DNA of 64,000 bases. Source: UBA57 sp963577725. GTDB taxonomy: Archaea; Thermoproteota; Nitrososphaeria; Nitrososphaerales; UBA57. The stretch is from contig JAKZTE010000002.1 in the NCBI GenBank assembly GCA_047517285.1, positions 42,820 to 106,819 of the forward strand, read 5' to 3'. The position numbers and the translations under genes were made by a program. The notes beneath the pieces were generated by a model, which worked only from the letters and a program-made list of their open reading frames with translations, made no database searches and was not told the DNA's origin. This document shows positions 1-9,462 of this stretch, one piece after another. Position 1 is the stretch's first letter, and each line of letters begins with the position of its first letter.

Positions 1-124
1 CAACCATTCCAGTATTAAAAACTACTTCTCCAATTACTGTAGAAGGTTTGCCAAAGCCTTTACCATAAAATTTACTTCCGTCTTCTAGTACAAGTACAGC
101 ATTATTTCCTACAGAGTCATTCAT
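1..124 (-). CDS. carA: Carbamoyl-phosphate synthase small subunit, N-terminal fragment
   Basis: The reverse strand reads from an ATG at 124 off the left edge and gives about 41 residues. They include VLEDGSKFYGKGFG and GEVVFNTGM, the characteristic first strands of CarA. This is the glutamine-hydrolysing subunit that feeds ammonia to CarB for pyrimidine and arginine synthesis. Only the N-terminus is present; the glutaminase domain with its catalytic Cys lies outside the window, so intactness cannot be judged. The assignment rests on sequence resemblance over a short stretch, but the GFG...GEVVFNTGM pattern is specific. The gene runs in the same direction as the antiporter, whose start lies more than 1 kb upstream. 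Confidence 0.85.
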   Translation of the reverse strand, partial: MNDSVGNNAVLVLEDGSKFYGKGFGKPSTVIGEVVFNTGMV

Positions 125-158
125 TAATTGTTAAAACAATATTAACAATATAAGAATT

Positions 159-1403
159 TTAAGTCGGATCAGGAGTTAGGCGGAGAAGAACTGGACTAAT
201 AATTGTGGTGACCATTATCACACCCATAAGAAGTGCATAGGAATGGCTATCAATTAATCCGGATGAATATCCTATACCTGCAATTACTATTCCTACTTCA
301 CCTCTTGAGGACATACCAATACCTATACGTTGGGCTTGGATTCTATTACGTAAGAAGATATATCCAGGGATCCCACAGCCAAGTAATTTACCAACCATAG
401 CCAATGTAAGAATCAATACAAATGCGAATAAATCAATACCAATAATTTCCGCAAGATTAATTTGAGCTCCTACATACGCAAAGAATATTGGTGCAAAGAT
501 AATTCGAATGTGGTTAGTGAATATTTCAATTTTATGTTTAAATTGAGAACCTGCAATTGCCATACCTGCAGCAAAAGTTCCTACGATAGGAGATAATCCC
601 ATGTAATATGCTATTACACCCCATAGAAGAATAATAAAAATTGTTAAAGTTTCAAGAGTTGATGGAGATGATGGAAATCTTTCTGTATCTTTAGTCAATT
701 CCAGATCACCTGTACGAGAAGCAATAAAATCTAGGAATTTAGGCAAGAAATAAACCGAACCCAATAATAAACCAATCCATAATGACAGAGTAAAGACAGT
801 AGTAGAAAGAATACTTGCGATTCCTGGAATAACACCAGTGCTTCCAATTGCAAGAACGACTCCAAGAACAGTTAAACCAAGTACATCGTCTACCACTGCA
901 GCATAGACCATGATTTGAGATTCAACATTTTTGAGTTGATCAAGTTCTTCAAGCGTTCTAATAGTAATAGCAATACTAGTTGCAGTAAGAGCAGCTCCAA
1001 TAAGAAGTGATTCAGTAGAACTAAAACCAACATAGACACTACCATAATAACCTAAGAGAAAAGGAATAACTACACCGGCAGTTCCAATTACAAATGCAGG
1101 AAGGCCTGCCTTTCGGAATTGTTTAAACGTGAATTCTAGTCCAGCACTAAACAAAAGTATCATGCCACCAATTTCAAAGAAAGTTTCAAAAACAAAGTTT
1201 TCATTAACAGGGCCAGTAAACAATGGCTCACCGGCTAAAATAATAAGTCCACCAATTGCAAATGGTCCAAATATTACACCTGCCAGTATTTCCCCAATCA
1301 CCTCAGGAAGTTTCATTCTTTTAAAAATTAAACCACATATTTTTGCAGTAACTATCAATAGACTTATTGCAAGAATTGTGGTGATAGGATTAAAATCCGA
1401 CAT
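159..1403 (-). CDS. Kef/NapA-type monovalent cation:proton antiporter (CPA2 family)
   Basis: A 414-residue, almost entirely hydrophobic protein with about 12 membrane segments. It begins with the family-typical pattern KRMKLPEVIGEILAGVIFGP and contains AAVVDDVLGLTVLG. The DD pair in that segment corresponds to the ion-binding aspartates of CPA2 antiporters. It should exchange Na+ or K+ for H+ across the cytoplasmic membrane. No C-terminal TrkA-N or RCK domain is fused, and the protein ends directly after the last membrane segment, so it is the short form of the family. The ATG at 1403 is the start. Substrate ion cannot be told from sequence. Confidence 0.9.
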   Translation of the reverse strand: MSDFNPITTILAISLLIVTAKICGLIFKRMKLPEVIGEILAGVIFGPFAIGGLIILAGEPLFTGPVNENFVFETFFEIGGMILLFSAGLEFTFKQFRKAGLPAFVIGTAGVVIPFLLGYYGSVYVGFSSTESLLIGAALTATSIAITIRTLEELDQLKNVESQIMVYAAVVDDVLGLTVLGVVLAIGSTGVIPGIASILSTTVFTLSLWIGLLLGSVYFLPKFLDFIASRTGDLELTKDTERFPSSPSTLETLTIFIILLWGVIAYYMGLSPIVGTFAAGMAIAGSQFKHKIEIFTNHIRIIFAPIFFAYVGAQINLAEIIGIDLFAFVLILTLAMVGKLLGCGIPGYIFLRNRIQAQRIGIGMSSRGEVGIVIAGIGYSSGLIDSHSYALLMGVIMVTTIISPVLLRLTPDPT

Positions 1404-1540
1404 CGTATATCAAGTAAAACTATATAGATAGATGTATATAATTTTTAACAAATTAATTTTAAAATCAATGTATCATAATGAAGTAGAGAGAGTAGTTTTC
1501 CAAATACAAGCAATGATTTGTCATTTTTCCACAGATATTA

Positions 1541-2251
1541 TCAAATAGTCTTCTTTAATTTTATATCATAATCTTCGTCTTTTATATGGCCGTCTTCGAA
1601 GGTGATTACACGAGAAGCTCTTATAGCAACTTCAGGGTCATGAGTGATGAGAATAATAGTTTTATGGGTATCTTGATTAAGATTATATAATAAATCAATA
1701 ATAGATTTAGAAGTTGTAGTATCAAGATTACCAGTAGGTTCATCGCCAAGAATAATAGGAGGATTTACAGATAGTGCACGAGCGATTGCAACACGTTGCT
1801 GTTGGCCGCCACTAAGTTGATTAGGATTGTTTTTCCATCTATCTTCCAAACCAACCATCTTCAACATTTCATATGCGCGTTTTTTCCGTTGATTAGCACT
1901 TACACCGAGAATAGACAATGGAAGTTCTACATTACCCAAAGCAGAGAATCGAGAAATGAGATTAAATGATTGAAAAATAAATCCAATTTTTTTATTTCTT
2001 AAAAGTGCAAGGCCAGCAGAATCAAGAGTAGTAGTTTCAATACCGTCAACTTGAATTTTACCAGAAGTAGGTGAATCAAGAGCGCCAATAAGATTCAGTA
2101 GAGTAGATTTACCACTACCCGAAGGACCCATAATAGCAATAAATTCACCTTCGTAAATTTTTATACTTACATCGTCAAGTGCGACAGTACCTATACCGCC
2201 TCCCGAATATATTTTACTTAGAGATTCAGTTTGTAATATTACTGAAGACAA
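1541..2251 (-). CDS. ABC transporter ATP-binding protein, LolD/MacB type
   Basis: A 236-residue ATPase with Walker A GPSGSGKST (about residues 42-50), signature LSGGQQQRVAIARAL near 146, Walker B IILGDEPTG and an H-loop ITHDPEVA. These are all intact, and the family is the LolD/FtsE/MacB group that pairs with FtsX-type permeases. The start is TTG at 2251, 11 bases after the stop of the upstream surface-protein gene, so the two are probably co-transcribed. No permease gene is adjacent. The only FtsX/MacB-type permease in the window is at 51539-52792 on the other strand. It may power release or assembly of surface proteins, but this is inferred. Confidence 0.92.
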   Translation of the reverse strand: MSSVILQTESLSKIYSGGGIGTVALDDVSIKIYEGEFIAIMGPSGSGKSTLLNLIGALDSPTSGKIQVDGIETTTLDSAGLALLRNKKIGFIFQSFNLISRFSALGNVELPLSILGVSANQRKKRAYEMLKMVGLEDRWKNNPNQLSGGQQQRVAIARALSVNPPIILGDEPTGNLDTTTSKSIIDLLYNLNQDTHKTIILITHDPEVAIRASRVITFEDGHIKDEDYDIKLKKTI

Positions 2252-2262
2252 TGCAATAATAC

Positions 2263-4947
2263 CTAGAAGGGTTGTTTAGAACTACGTCGTCGAAGAATGA
2301 TTATAGTAAGTAGAATTACAAATGCACCGACACCAATAATTGCAAATGGGGAAGAAAGAAAAGCGGAAGTAGGGGAAATTTCCTCGATAATAATTGGTTG
2401 TAAGTCAGAAAGGGACCCTCCGATTAAAAAGTCAAAGCTATTAGTATTCGAGTATTTATTTCCATAAGTATCTTCATACATAACTTGTATAACGAGAGGA
2501 GTAGTACCATCGCGAGCATTTTCATCAATAGTAAATTTTAAGCTGAAAGGAATTAAACTATCTGCATCAACTTCTCCTATATACTGAACGCTGCCACTTG
2601 ATAATATTAAACCGTCCATAGATAGAATTGAAATTGAAAGAAATTGTGCGTCAGTATTGCCCTGATTTAAAAGATTGCCAACAATAGTTGCATTATATCC
2701 AGCAGGCAATATATCACGATCAAAGTTAACAGATTTGTAGGTGAGGTCAATTGATCCACGAATAGTGAATCCAACAGTACGAATCTCATCATGTGGAAAT
2801 CCATGAGAGTCGATATACGATATATGTACTTGAACTATACTGGATGAATCAGCCGCACTAAGGGATGCAAAAATCTCGGGATCAAGAGTTAGTGAATCAC
2901 CAGAAGATAGTTTGTTGAATTTCCATGTATTACTTCCAGAATTAAGAAATATCGGAAGTATGGAAGATTGTACGGTAGAAAACTGTAGATCAATAGATAT
3001 ATCAGATATATCATTGTCTCCAGTATTTGCAAGATTAATCAGAGGAGTAGTTATTCTACCAGATTGTAAAACATTATCGGGTATATTGATAGAGAGTGGA
3101 GATGACCAGTCCTTGACTATGACACCAAATTCTTGTGAGATGGTTTTTTGCAAGCCGTTAATACTACGATATTCTACAACAATAGTAATTGGATACAATC
3201 CTTTCTGTGCATTTGGTGAAACATATGTTGGGAAAGATAAGGATAATTTTTCATTAGTGAGTAAATGATTAATTTTTCTAGTATTGTCTTCTAGAGAAGT
3301 ACCAAGTATTCCAGAAGAACTACCATAAGATACAGATAAAGAGACTGAATAAGCCGGAGCAGTTCCGATATTTGATACCTCGAGGATTAAATCGTTTTCA
3401 GTGCCACTTGTGAGAATATTATTTTTAATTTTTAGTTCAATATCACTTTTTCCATCGACGATGACAGAAAATTCGACGATTTCAGTTCTTAGTATCGAAT
3501 CTTTATCTAGATAGGAAAAATCTAATTGAAGATTGTACGTACCAAGTTCAATGCTATTAGAAACGTCAACGAGAAAATCTGCAGAAGAAGTTGATCCGCT
3601 AGGAACAGTCGAGCCAAAGAAACCATTAAGCGAAGGTACACCATTTGAAGCAGAAAATTGATTATTTGAGAGAAGTTTACCTTGAATTCCACTAATAGGG
3701 CCAGTATCGCGATTTTGCATTACTACATTTAATTTAACACTGTTATCGCCGGGTTCAACAGATATTTCATTATTTGGACTTCCCCAGAAAGTGTCCACAA
3801 CCACTATTCCTTTGTTTGTTATTTCAGCAACACGAAGGAAAATTGTACGTGTTTCTGTGATTTGAGTTCCGAAAGTATTATCATAAACCATAGTTGCGGC
3901 AAGTTGATAGTTATTACTTGCAGTGGAGATTGGAGCAAATAGTAAGACCGAGATAGAAGTTTGTTTGTCAGGGTTTAAGGAAGAGAACTGCCATTTATTA
4001 TCTGAACCAAGAAGATTGAGCGGAGATGGGATTGTTAGAGATAAATCAATAGAGCCGGTATTTGCAGTACCTGTATTTAGAATAATAAATTCGACAGTGT
4101 TAGATTCACCAGGTAGAAGTATTTGAGTACTGGAAGTAAGTTTAAGAAAACTTCTTCCGCTTACATGGACATTAATATCTTTATCAATAGAAATACCATT
4201 TAATCCAGTAGTTGTTTGGTACTTGATTGTTAATGGAAGTGATATAGTTCCGATAGAAGCTTGATCATTTATGTTTACAAGAAAATTAAATTGATAATTA
4301 GTACCTGCAGACACAGTAGTAGTAGATACAGCAGACAGAGTATTACCGCCAGTTCGATTTGTAAGTACGCCAGGAAGAGTTATTTCGATAGACAAGTCAG
4401 TAATATCATAATCTGCTCCGTTTCTCAGAACAATTTGTAGATTATTACCAAGATCTCCAGGAGCTACCTCGGCAGGAGTTGTTTGTGTTCCCCAGTCGGA
4501 GAATATAACGTCGAAGTCAGTAATGAAAACATTCAAGTCATAAGTTCCCAGACCAGACCATCTATTCCCAGTTAATTTTATAAAATAAGAACCAGATTTA
4601 GAAGCAGTGAATTGGATATTTTCATCAATTCCTTCATTATTGGCAGAAGAAGCGAGTTCAACTTCTACTGAATCAGAACTATCTGGATCAAGCAAATACA
4701 GATTTATATCAATACCGGAGATTAAATCAACATTAATAGAAAGTGTTTGTCCTGCAATTAAATTAATTTTATAATATTCAGTACCGCTTGTCCAAGTTTC
4801 ACTAGTTTTTCCAGTTGTTAATTCAACTGCATTAGAAATTGCGGAACCTCCAGCTCCATAAACAAACGGGAGAGATATGATAAGACTACTAGAAATTAAT
4901 AGGAATAACAATAATATAGATGAAATTAATTGGATTGGTTGCTTCAT
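2263..4947 (-). CDS. Large extracellular protein with repeated Ig-like/CARDB-type domains and C-terminal anchor
   Basis: About 894 residues from the ATG at 4947. An upstream in-frame start would put 14 polar residues before the signal peptide MKQPIQLISSILLLFLLISS. The first ~120 residues resemble a pre-peptidase C-terminal (PPC) beta-sandwich (GQTLSINVDL...DINLYLLDPDS). Five or more tandem beta-sandwich modules follow, with recurrent NTG, GDN and LNQGNT turns. These are typical of archaeal COG1361/CARDB-like surface proteins. A membrane segment (FAIIGVGAFVILLTIIIL) and a short RRRSSK tail end the protein. It sits outside the membrane and is probably co-transcribed with the downstream LolD-type ATPase. 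Exact role unknown; adhesion or S-layer association is plausible. Confidence 0.8.
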   Translation of the reverse strand: MKQPIQLISSILLLFLLISSSLIISLPFVYGAGGSAISNAVELTTGKTSETWTSGTEYYKINLIAGQTLSINVDLISGIDINLYLLDPDSSDSVEVELASSANNEGIDENIQFTASKSGSYFIKLTGNRWSGLGTYDLNVFITDFDVIFSDWGTQTTPAEVAPGDLGNNLQIVLRNGADYDITDLSIEITLPGVLTNRTGGNTLSAVSTTTVSAGTNYQFNFLVNINDQASIGTISLPLTIKYQTTTGLNGISIDKDINVHVSGRSFLKLTSSTQILLPGESNTVEFIILNTGTANTGSIDLSLTIPSPLNLLGSDNKWQFSSLNPDKQTSISVLLFAPISTASNNYQLAATMVYDNTFGTQITETRTIFLRVAEITNKGIVVVDTFWGSPNNEISVEPGDNSVKLNVVMQNRDTGPISGIQGKLLSNNQFSASNGVPSLNGFFGSTVPSGSTSSADFLVDVSNSIELGTYNLQLDFSYLDKDSILRTEIVEFSVIVDGKSDIELKIKNNILTSGTENDLILEVSNIGTAPAYSVSLSVSYGSSSGILGTSLEDNTRKINHLLTNEKLSLSFPTYVSPNAQKGLYPITIVVEYRSINGLQKTISQEFGVIVKDWSSPLSINIPDNVLQSGRITTPLINLANTGDNDISDISIDLQFSTVQSSILPIFLNSGSNTWKFNKLSSGDSLTLDPEIFASLSAADSSSIVQVHISYIDSHGFPHDEIRTVGFTIRGSIDLTYKSVNFDRDILPAGYNATIVGNLLNQGNTDAQFLSISILSMDGLILSSGSVQYIGEVDADSLIPFSLKFTIDENARDGTTPLVIQVMYEDTYGNKYSNTNSFDFLIGGSLSDLQPIIIEEISPTSAFLSSPFAIIGVGAFVILLTIIILRRRSSKQPF

Positions 4948-5031
4948 ATGAAATTTAACATTATTCTGCTTAATAAAAACATAACACAATCTTAGAAGAC
5001 ATTAGGCATCAGCGTATATGAAAATAAATAG

Positions 5032-5117
5032 TGGACCGGAAGGGATTTGAACCCTCGACCTCCCCCATGCCAAGGGGGTATCCTACCAAACTAGACGATT
5101 GGCAATTATACCAGCCC
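5032..5117 (-). tRNA. tRNA-Ala(GGC) with a 12-nt insertion before the D arm
   Basis: The reverse strand folds with acceptor GGGCTGG/CCGGTCC (two G-U pairs), anticodon arm CCCCC-TTGGCAT-GGGGG giving anticodon GGC, a 5-nt variable loop, T arm GAGGG-TTCAAAT-CCCTT and discriminator A. CCA is not encoded. The D arm GTCT...GGAT is preceded by 14 nt instead of the usual 2, an excess of about 12 nt. The extra bases can pair with the acceptor edge as TGGTA-TAAT-TGCCA. A very short non-canonical intron is the simplest explanation, since archaeal tRNAs can carry introns outside the anticodon loop. A degenerate tRNA is the alternative. Confidence 0.8.
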
Positions 5118-5192
5118 ATCATGATTGTTATGACAACTCGATCCAAATTTATTAGAGAAGTAGATACTTAAGAATATTAGGATAAGAAATAA

Positions 5193-5621
5193 TTAAAATT
5201 TTGATTTTATTGATGATTTAATACTAAAAGCTAGACTTTGAAGTTCTTTTTCAGTAAAGGTTTTTCGAGAAGGCCAAGAATCATCAGTAGTATCGTTATT
5301 GAATCTAGGAATAACATGAACATGAACATGAAAAATATCTTGACTTGCGGCAATGCCATTAGATTGACTGATGTTTAAACCATCTGCATTAACTACTTTC
5401 CATACATGTTTAGAAAGCATATTGACCATTTCGAATAATTTAGCAGCGTGATCATCTTTCATATCAGTTAAGAATTGATAATGTTTTTTTGGAACAACTA
5501 ACAAATGTCCACGGTTAAGAGGGTATTTATCCATAAAGGAAATCAAGAAGTCATTTTCAAGTACAATATTGGCATTTCTATGGCCAGAAATTATTTCGCA
5601 GAATACACATTTCTCAATCAT
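5193..5621 (-). CDS. HIT-family nucleotide hydrolase/transferase
   Basis: A 142-residue protein of the usual length for the HINT/Hit branch. It has the N-terminal CVFCEIISG typical of Zn-containing members and the catalytic histidine triad H-V-H-V-H at residues 98-102, followed by VIPRF. These enzymes hydrolyse nucleoside phosphoramidates or dinucleoside polyphosphates in the cytoplasm. The middle histidine is the nucleophile. ATG at 5621 is the start. It stands alone, divergent from the acetolactate synthase gene across a 174-base gap. That gap contains the TATA-like stretch TTTATAT near 5674 and no further gene. Confidence 0.93.
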   Translation of the reverse strand: MIEKCVFCEIISGHRNANIVLENDFLISFMDKYPLNRGHLLVVPKKHYQFLTDMKDDHAAKLFEMVNMLSKHVWKVVNADGLNISQSNGIAASQDIFHVHVHVIPRFNNDTTDDSWPSRKTFTEKELQSLAFSIKSSIKSKF

Positions 5622-5795
5622 AAGTTTTCACAAGGCAAAGATTCTATTAATTTTTACCTGAGTGTCCGGTATATTTATATCCAATTATAGTGGTTATTGT
5701 AAGTGGAGAGTTAAGATGAATATAGAAAATTCTATTATGAAGTTTTCTCATATGTAAGTCTGATTGGACAATATCTTAATTTTGTGTGAATTATT

Positions 5796-7493
5796 ATGTT
5801 AAAAAATATATATGAATTAACTGGGGCTGATGCATTAATCAAAGCTTTAGAATATGAAGAAGTAGAAGGAATATTCGGATTGCCCGGTGGTGCAAATCTA
5901 CCAATTTATGATTCATTATATGATAGTGATATACGTCACCTGTTAGTCAGACACGAACAGAATGCAGCGCATATGGCAGATGGTTACGCTCGTGCTTCAA
6001 GAAAACCAGGAGTTTGTTTTGCGACTTCAGGTCCAGGAGCAACAAACTTGATTACAGGTATTGCTACTGCAGCAGCAGATTCTTCGCCCATTATTGCAAT
6101 AACTGGACAAGTCGCATCAGATATGATCGGAAAGGATGCATTTCAAGAATGTGACATAATAGGAATTGCAACTCCTGTAACTAAATACACGTATCAACCT
6201 CTCACATCAGCAGAAGTTCCACAAGTAGTAAAAAATTCATTTCATATTGCGACTTCAGGAAGACCTGGTCCGGTACTTATCGACATACCAAAAAATGCAC
6301 AAATTGAGAAGATGAAGATGAATTTCCCGACTAAACATAATATTCGCAAACTACAACAACTACAAACTGCAGATCTTAAAGCAATAGACAAAGCAGCCGA
6401 TCTTCTATTGAATGCAAAAAGACCAATGATAATGACAGGAGGCGGTGTAATTATATCTGGAGCATTTAAAGAGTTGCAGGCAGTTGCTGAATTTTTAGTT
6501 TCACCAGTAGTATCAACGTTCAAAGGAAAAGGTGGTTTTTCAGAGACTCATTATTTATCATTAGGTCCAATTGGAATGCATGGTCATATTGAGGCAAATA
6601 AATTAGTAATTGAATCAGATGTATTGTTAGCTGCAGGAGCACGATTTTCAGATAGATCGGTAGGAAAATGGGATGAATTTGGAAATGAAATGGCAATTAT
6701 TCATGCAGATATAGATCCATCTGAAATTGGAAAGAATAAAAATGCAGATATTGGTTTAATTGGAGATATTAAAACTACATTATCATTATTGTTATCTGCA
6801 ATGGGGAAGAAAGCACAAAAAAGACAATCAGAATATGAATGGATCAACAGAGTAAATGAAATTAAAGATATATGGAGAAGTAAACCTCTACCAGCGCCAA
6901 GAGAAATAACAGGGCCAAGACTATTAAAGAAAATGAGGGAAATTTTACCCGAAGCATGTTTAGTAACTACTGAAGTAGGTCAGCATCAGATGTGGGCATC
7001 ATTGCACTTTGATGTTGCAGAACCAGGGACATTTTTCACTTCAACAGGACTGGGAACAATGGGTTGGGGACTACCTGCAGCAGTCGGTGCAAAATTCGCA
7101 AGACCAGACTTACCAGTAATTGATATTGCAGGAGATGGAAGTGTACAAATGACTGAATCTGCACTGGCAACTTCAGTTACAGAAAAATTACCGGTAATTA
7201 CGGTTATATTTAATAATGGAATGTTAGGAATGGTTGCACAATGGCAAAGATTATTCTATGATAGAAAATATATCGGCGTAGAATTACAAGGAATTCCTGA
7301 TTATGTAAAAATAGCAGAAGCATATGGAGCACAAGGTATAAGAGCTCAATCAATGAATGAATTTGAAAAAGCTTTAAAGAATGCATTAAATAGTGATGTA
7401 GCAACAGTGATTGATGTTCCAATCAATCCTGACGAAGATGTATTTCCATTTGTTGTGCCAAATACAGCGCTAAAAGACATGGTAATCGCATAA
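5796..7493 (+). CDS. ilvB: Acetolactate synthase large (catalytic) subunit
   Basis: A 565-residue ThDP enzyme of full family length. It shows GIFGLPGGANLPIYDSL, the catalytic glutamate in VRHEQNAAHMADGYA (about E54), the central FAD/transhydrogenase-like domain, and the ThDP/Mg motif AGDGSVQM...FNN near 446-476. It condenses two pyruvates to acetolactate, or pyruvate with 2-oxobutyrate, for valine, leucine and isoleucine. No small regulatory subunit (ilvN) follows, which is unusual because the pair is usually adjacent. Other ThDP decarboxylases with this fold are possible, but the motifs and length fit IlvB best. The next genes downstream concern lipoate. Confidence 0.9.
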   Translation: MLKNIYELTGADALIKALEYEEVEGIFGLPGGANLPIYDSLYDSDIRHLLVRHEQNAAHMADGYARASRKPGVCFATSGPGATNLITGIATAAADSSPIIAITGQVASDMIGKDAFQECDIIGIATPVTKYTYQPLTSAEVPQVVKNSFHIATSGRPGPVLIDIPKNAQIEKMKMNFPTKHNIRKLQQLQTADLKAIDKAADLLLNAKRPMIMTGGGVIISGAFKELQAVAEFLVSPVVSTFKGKGGFSETHYLSLGPIGMHGHIEANKLVIESDVLLAAGARFSDRSVGKWDEFGNEMAIIHADIDPSEIGKNKNADIGLIGDIKTTLSLLLSAMGKKAQKRQSEYEWINRVNEIKDIWRSKPLPAPREITGPRLLKKMREILPEACLVTTEVGQHQMWASLHFDVAEPGTFFTSTGLGTMGWGLPAAVGAKFARPDLPVIDIAGDGSVQMTESALATSVTEKLPVITVIFNNGMLGMVAQWQRLFYDRKYIGVELQGIPDYVKIAEAYGAQGIRAQSMNEFEKALKNALNSDVATVIDVPINPDEDVFPFVVPNTALKDMVIA

Positions 7494-7578
7494 TCAATAA
7501 AATAAATTAGACAAATGCCAAAGTTTTATTGAGAGAAAGTAAACGATTTATTAATAATTAGACGAAAAAATTTTAAGA

Positions 7579-8484
7579 TTGCCACGTAGAGCTTTAAGTA
7601 ACAATCAAATAAAACAGAAATTACAAAAACCTGACTGGATTAAAGTAAATTTTGTACAAGGAAAAAATTACAAGAAAGTTAGAGAAGCATCCAAGGCATT
7701 AAATCTGAATACAGTTTGTCAGGAAGCTAATTGTCCGAACATTTATGAATGTTGGAATGGAGGAACAGCAACATTTATGCTATTAGGGGATATTTGTACG
7801 AGAGGGTGTAGATTTTGTCATGTTAAATCAGGCAATCCAAAAGGAGTTGTAGATGTTTTTGAGCCCGAAAATACAGCAAATGCAGTAAAAGAATTAGAAT
7901 TAGAGTATGTGGTATTAACTTCGGTCGATCGGGATGATTTGAGTGATGGAGGTTCCGTACATTTCGCAGAAACTGTAAATCAGATATACAAAAAGAACAA
8001 AAATATATTAATCGAAGTTTTAATACCAGATTTCTCAGGAAATTTGGGCAACTTATCGATTGTTGCTAAGGCAAGACCAACAGTAATTGCTCATAATATT
8101 GAAACGACAAGAACATTAACGCCATTAGTAAGAGATGCCAGAGCATCATATGATAGGTCTTTGAAAGTTTTAAGAAATGTGAAAGAATTAGATTCTAATA
8201 TCTATACGAAATCTTCAATAATGCTAGGATTTGGAGAAAAGTATTCAGAGGTGATAGAGGCAATGAGAGATTTAAGAAGAGCGGAAGTAGATATATTAAC
8301 AATTGGGCAGTATCTGCAGCCGTCAGATTTTCACATTAGCATTAAACAATATGTTCATCCAGATGAATTTATTAAGTTAAAAGATGTTGCTGAAGACATG
8401 GGATTCAAGTATGTTGTATCTGGACCGCTAGTTAGAAGTTCATATAAAGCTGGAGAATACTTTGTAAAAAACCTGGTGAAATAG
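7579..8484 (+). CDS. lipA: Lipoyl synthase (radical SAM)
   Basis: A 301-residue radical SAM enzyme that inserts two sulfurs into protein-bound octanoyl groups. Both iron-sulfur sites are visible. The auxiliary cluster has C47, C52 and C58 (CQEANCPNIYEC), and the radical SAM cluster has C73, C77 and C80 (CTRGCRFC). The conserved RSSY near the C-terminus carries the serine that ligates the auxiliary cluster. Start is TTG at 7579. It begins a tight run of four genes, lipA-E1beta-E2-lipB, with gaps of 3 bases or overlaps, so it almost surely serves the E2 encoded two genes downstream. Confidence 0.96.
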   Translation: MPRRALSNNQIKQKLQKPDWIKVNFVQGKNYKKVREASKALNLNTVCQEANCPNIYECWNGGTATFMLLGDICTRGCRFCHVKSGNPKGVVDVFEPENTANAVKELELEYVVLTSVDRDDLSDGGSVHFAETVNQIYKKNKNILIEVLIPDFSGNLGNLSIVAKARPTVIAHNIETTRTLTPLVRDARASYDRSLKVLRNVKELDSNIYTKSSIMLGFGEKYSEVIEAMRDLRRAEVDILTIGQYLQPSDFHISIKQYVHPDEFIKLKDVAEDMGFKYVVSGPLVRSSYKAGEYFVKNLVK

Positions 8485-8487
8485 AAT

Positions 8488-9462
8488 ATGGAAATGACAT
8501 TAAATCAAGCAGTTAAAAGTGCGTTAGATAATGAGATGGAAAAAAATGATAAGATAGTACTCATTGGAGAAGATATTGGTAAAAATGGAGGGGTTTTTAG
8601 AACAACTGAAGGATTGTATGACAAATATGGGCCTAAACGAGTAATAGATACGCCATTAAATGAATCAGGAATTGTAGGTACTGCGATAGGTATGTCACTG
8701 TATGGACTAAAACCTGTCGTTGAGATACAGTTTATGGATTTTATATTTCCTGCATTTGATCAAATTGTGTCCGACTTGGCTAAATTTAGATATAGAACGG
8801 GTGGCGCATACACATGTCCAATGGTAATAAGAGCCCCATATGGAGGAGGAATAAAGGGTGCATCTTATCATTCACAAAGTGGAGAAACGCATTTTGTTCA
8901 TACGTCAGGACTAAAGGTTGTTGTGCCATCAACGCCCTATGAAACAAAGGGACTATTAATTTCAGCTATCAGAGATGATGATCCAGTAATATTCTTCGAG
9001 CCAAAGAGATTTTACAGAGCTCTAAAAGAAGACGTTCCCGAAGAAGCATATACAATTCCAATTGGAGAGGCAAGAATAGTGGAAGAAGGAAGTGATGTGT
9101 CTTTAATTAGCTATGGTCCGATGATTCAGACTGCAATAGAAGCAATAGAAATCGTCAAAAAAGAAGGAACAAGTGTAGAATTGATTGATTTAAGGACTTT
9201 ATCGCCACTAGATTCAAAAACTATAATTAAATCAGTAAAAAAAACTGGAAGAGCTGTGATTGCTCATGAAGCACCAAAAACACTAGGAATGAGTGCAGAG
9301 ATTGCGGCACTTATTGCTGAGAATTGTTTAGAGTATTTAGAAGCCCCAATACAAAGAGCTACAGGATTAGACACTCCATTTCCTTATTCATTGGAAAAAG
9401 AATATCTTCCTGATGCAAAATTTGTAAGTAAAAAAATAAGACAAACAGTAGAATATTCATAG
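8488..9462 (+). CDS. 2-oxoacid dehydrogenase E1 component, beta subunit
   Basis: A 324-residue subunit of the transketolase-like E1beta family (GEDIG, TPLNESGIVG, HSQSGETHFVH, VVPSTPYETKGLL, FFEPKRFYR, FDH-type C-domain). The HSQSGE and EPKRxYR motifs resemble branched-chain 2-oxoacid or archaeal Thermoplasma/Haloferax-type enzymes rather than classical PDH, but substrate choice is uncertain. E1beta needs an E1alpha partner to bind ThDP, and none is encoded in the window. It starts with ATG 3 bases after lipA, and its stop overlaps a possible GTG start of E2 by one base. Confidence 0.92.
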   Translation: MEMTLNQAVKSALDNEMEKNDKIVLIGEDIGKNGGVFRTTEGLYDKYGPKRVIDTPLNESGIVGTAIGMSLYGLKPVVEIQFMDFIFPAFDQIVSDLAKFRYRTGGAYTCPMVIRAPYGGGIKGASYHSQSGETHFVHTSGLKVVVPSTPYETKGLLISAIRDDDPVIFFEPKRFYRALKEDVPEEAYTIPIGEARIVEEGSDVSLISYGPMIQTAIEAIEIVKKEGTSVELIDLRTLSPLDSKTIIKSVKKTGRAVIAHEAPKTLGMSAEIAALIAENCLEYLEAPIQRATGLDTPFPYSLEKEYLPDAKFVSKKIRQTVEYS

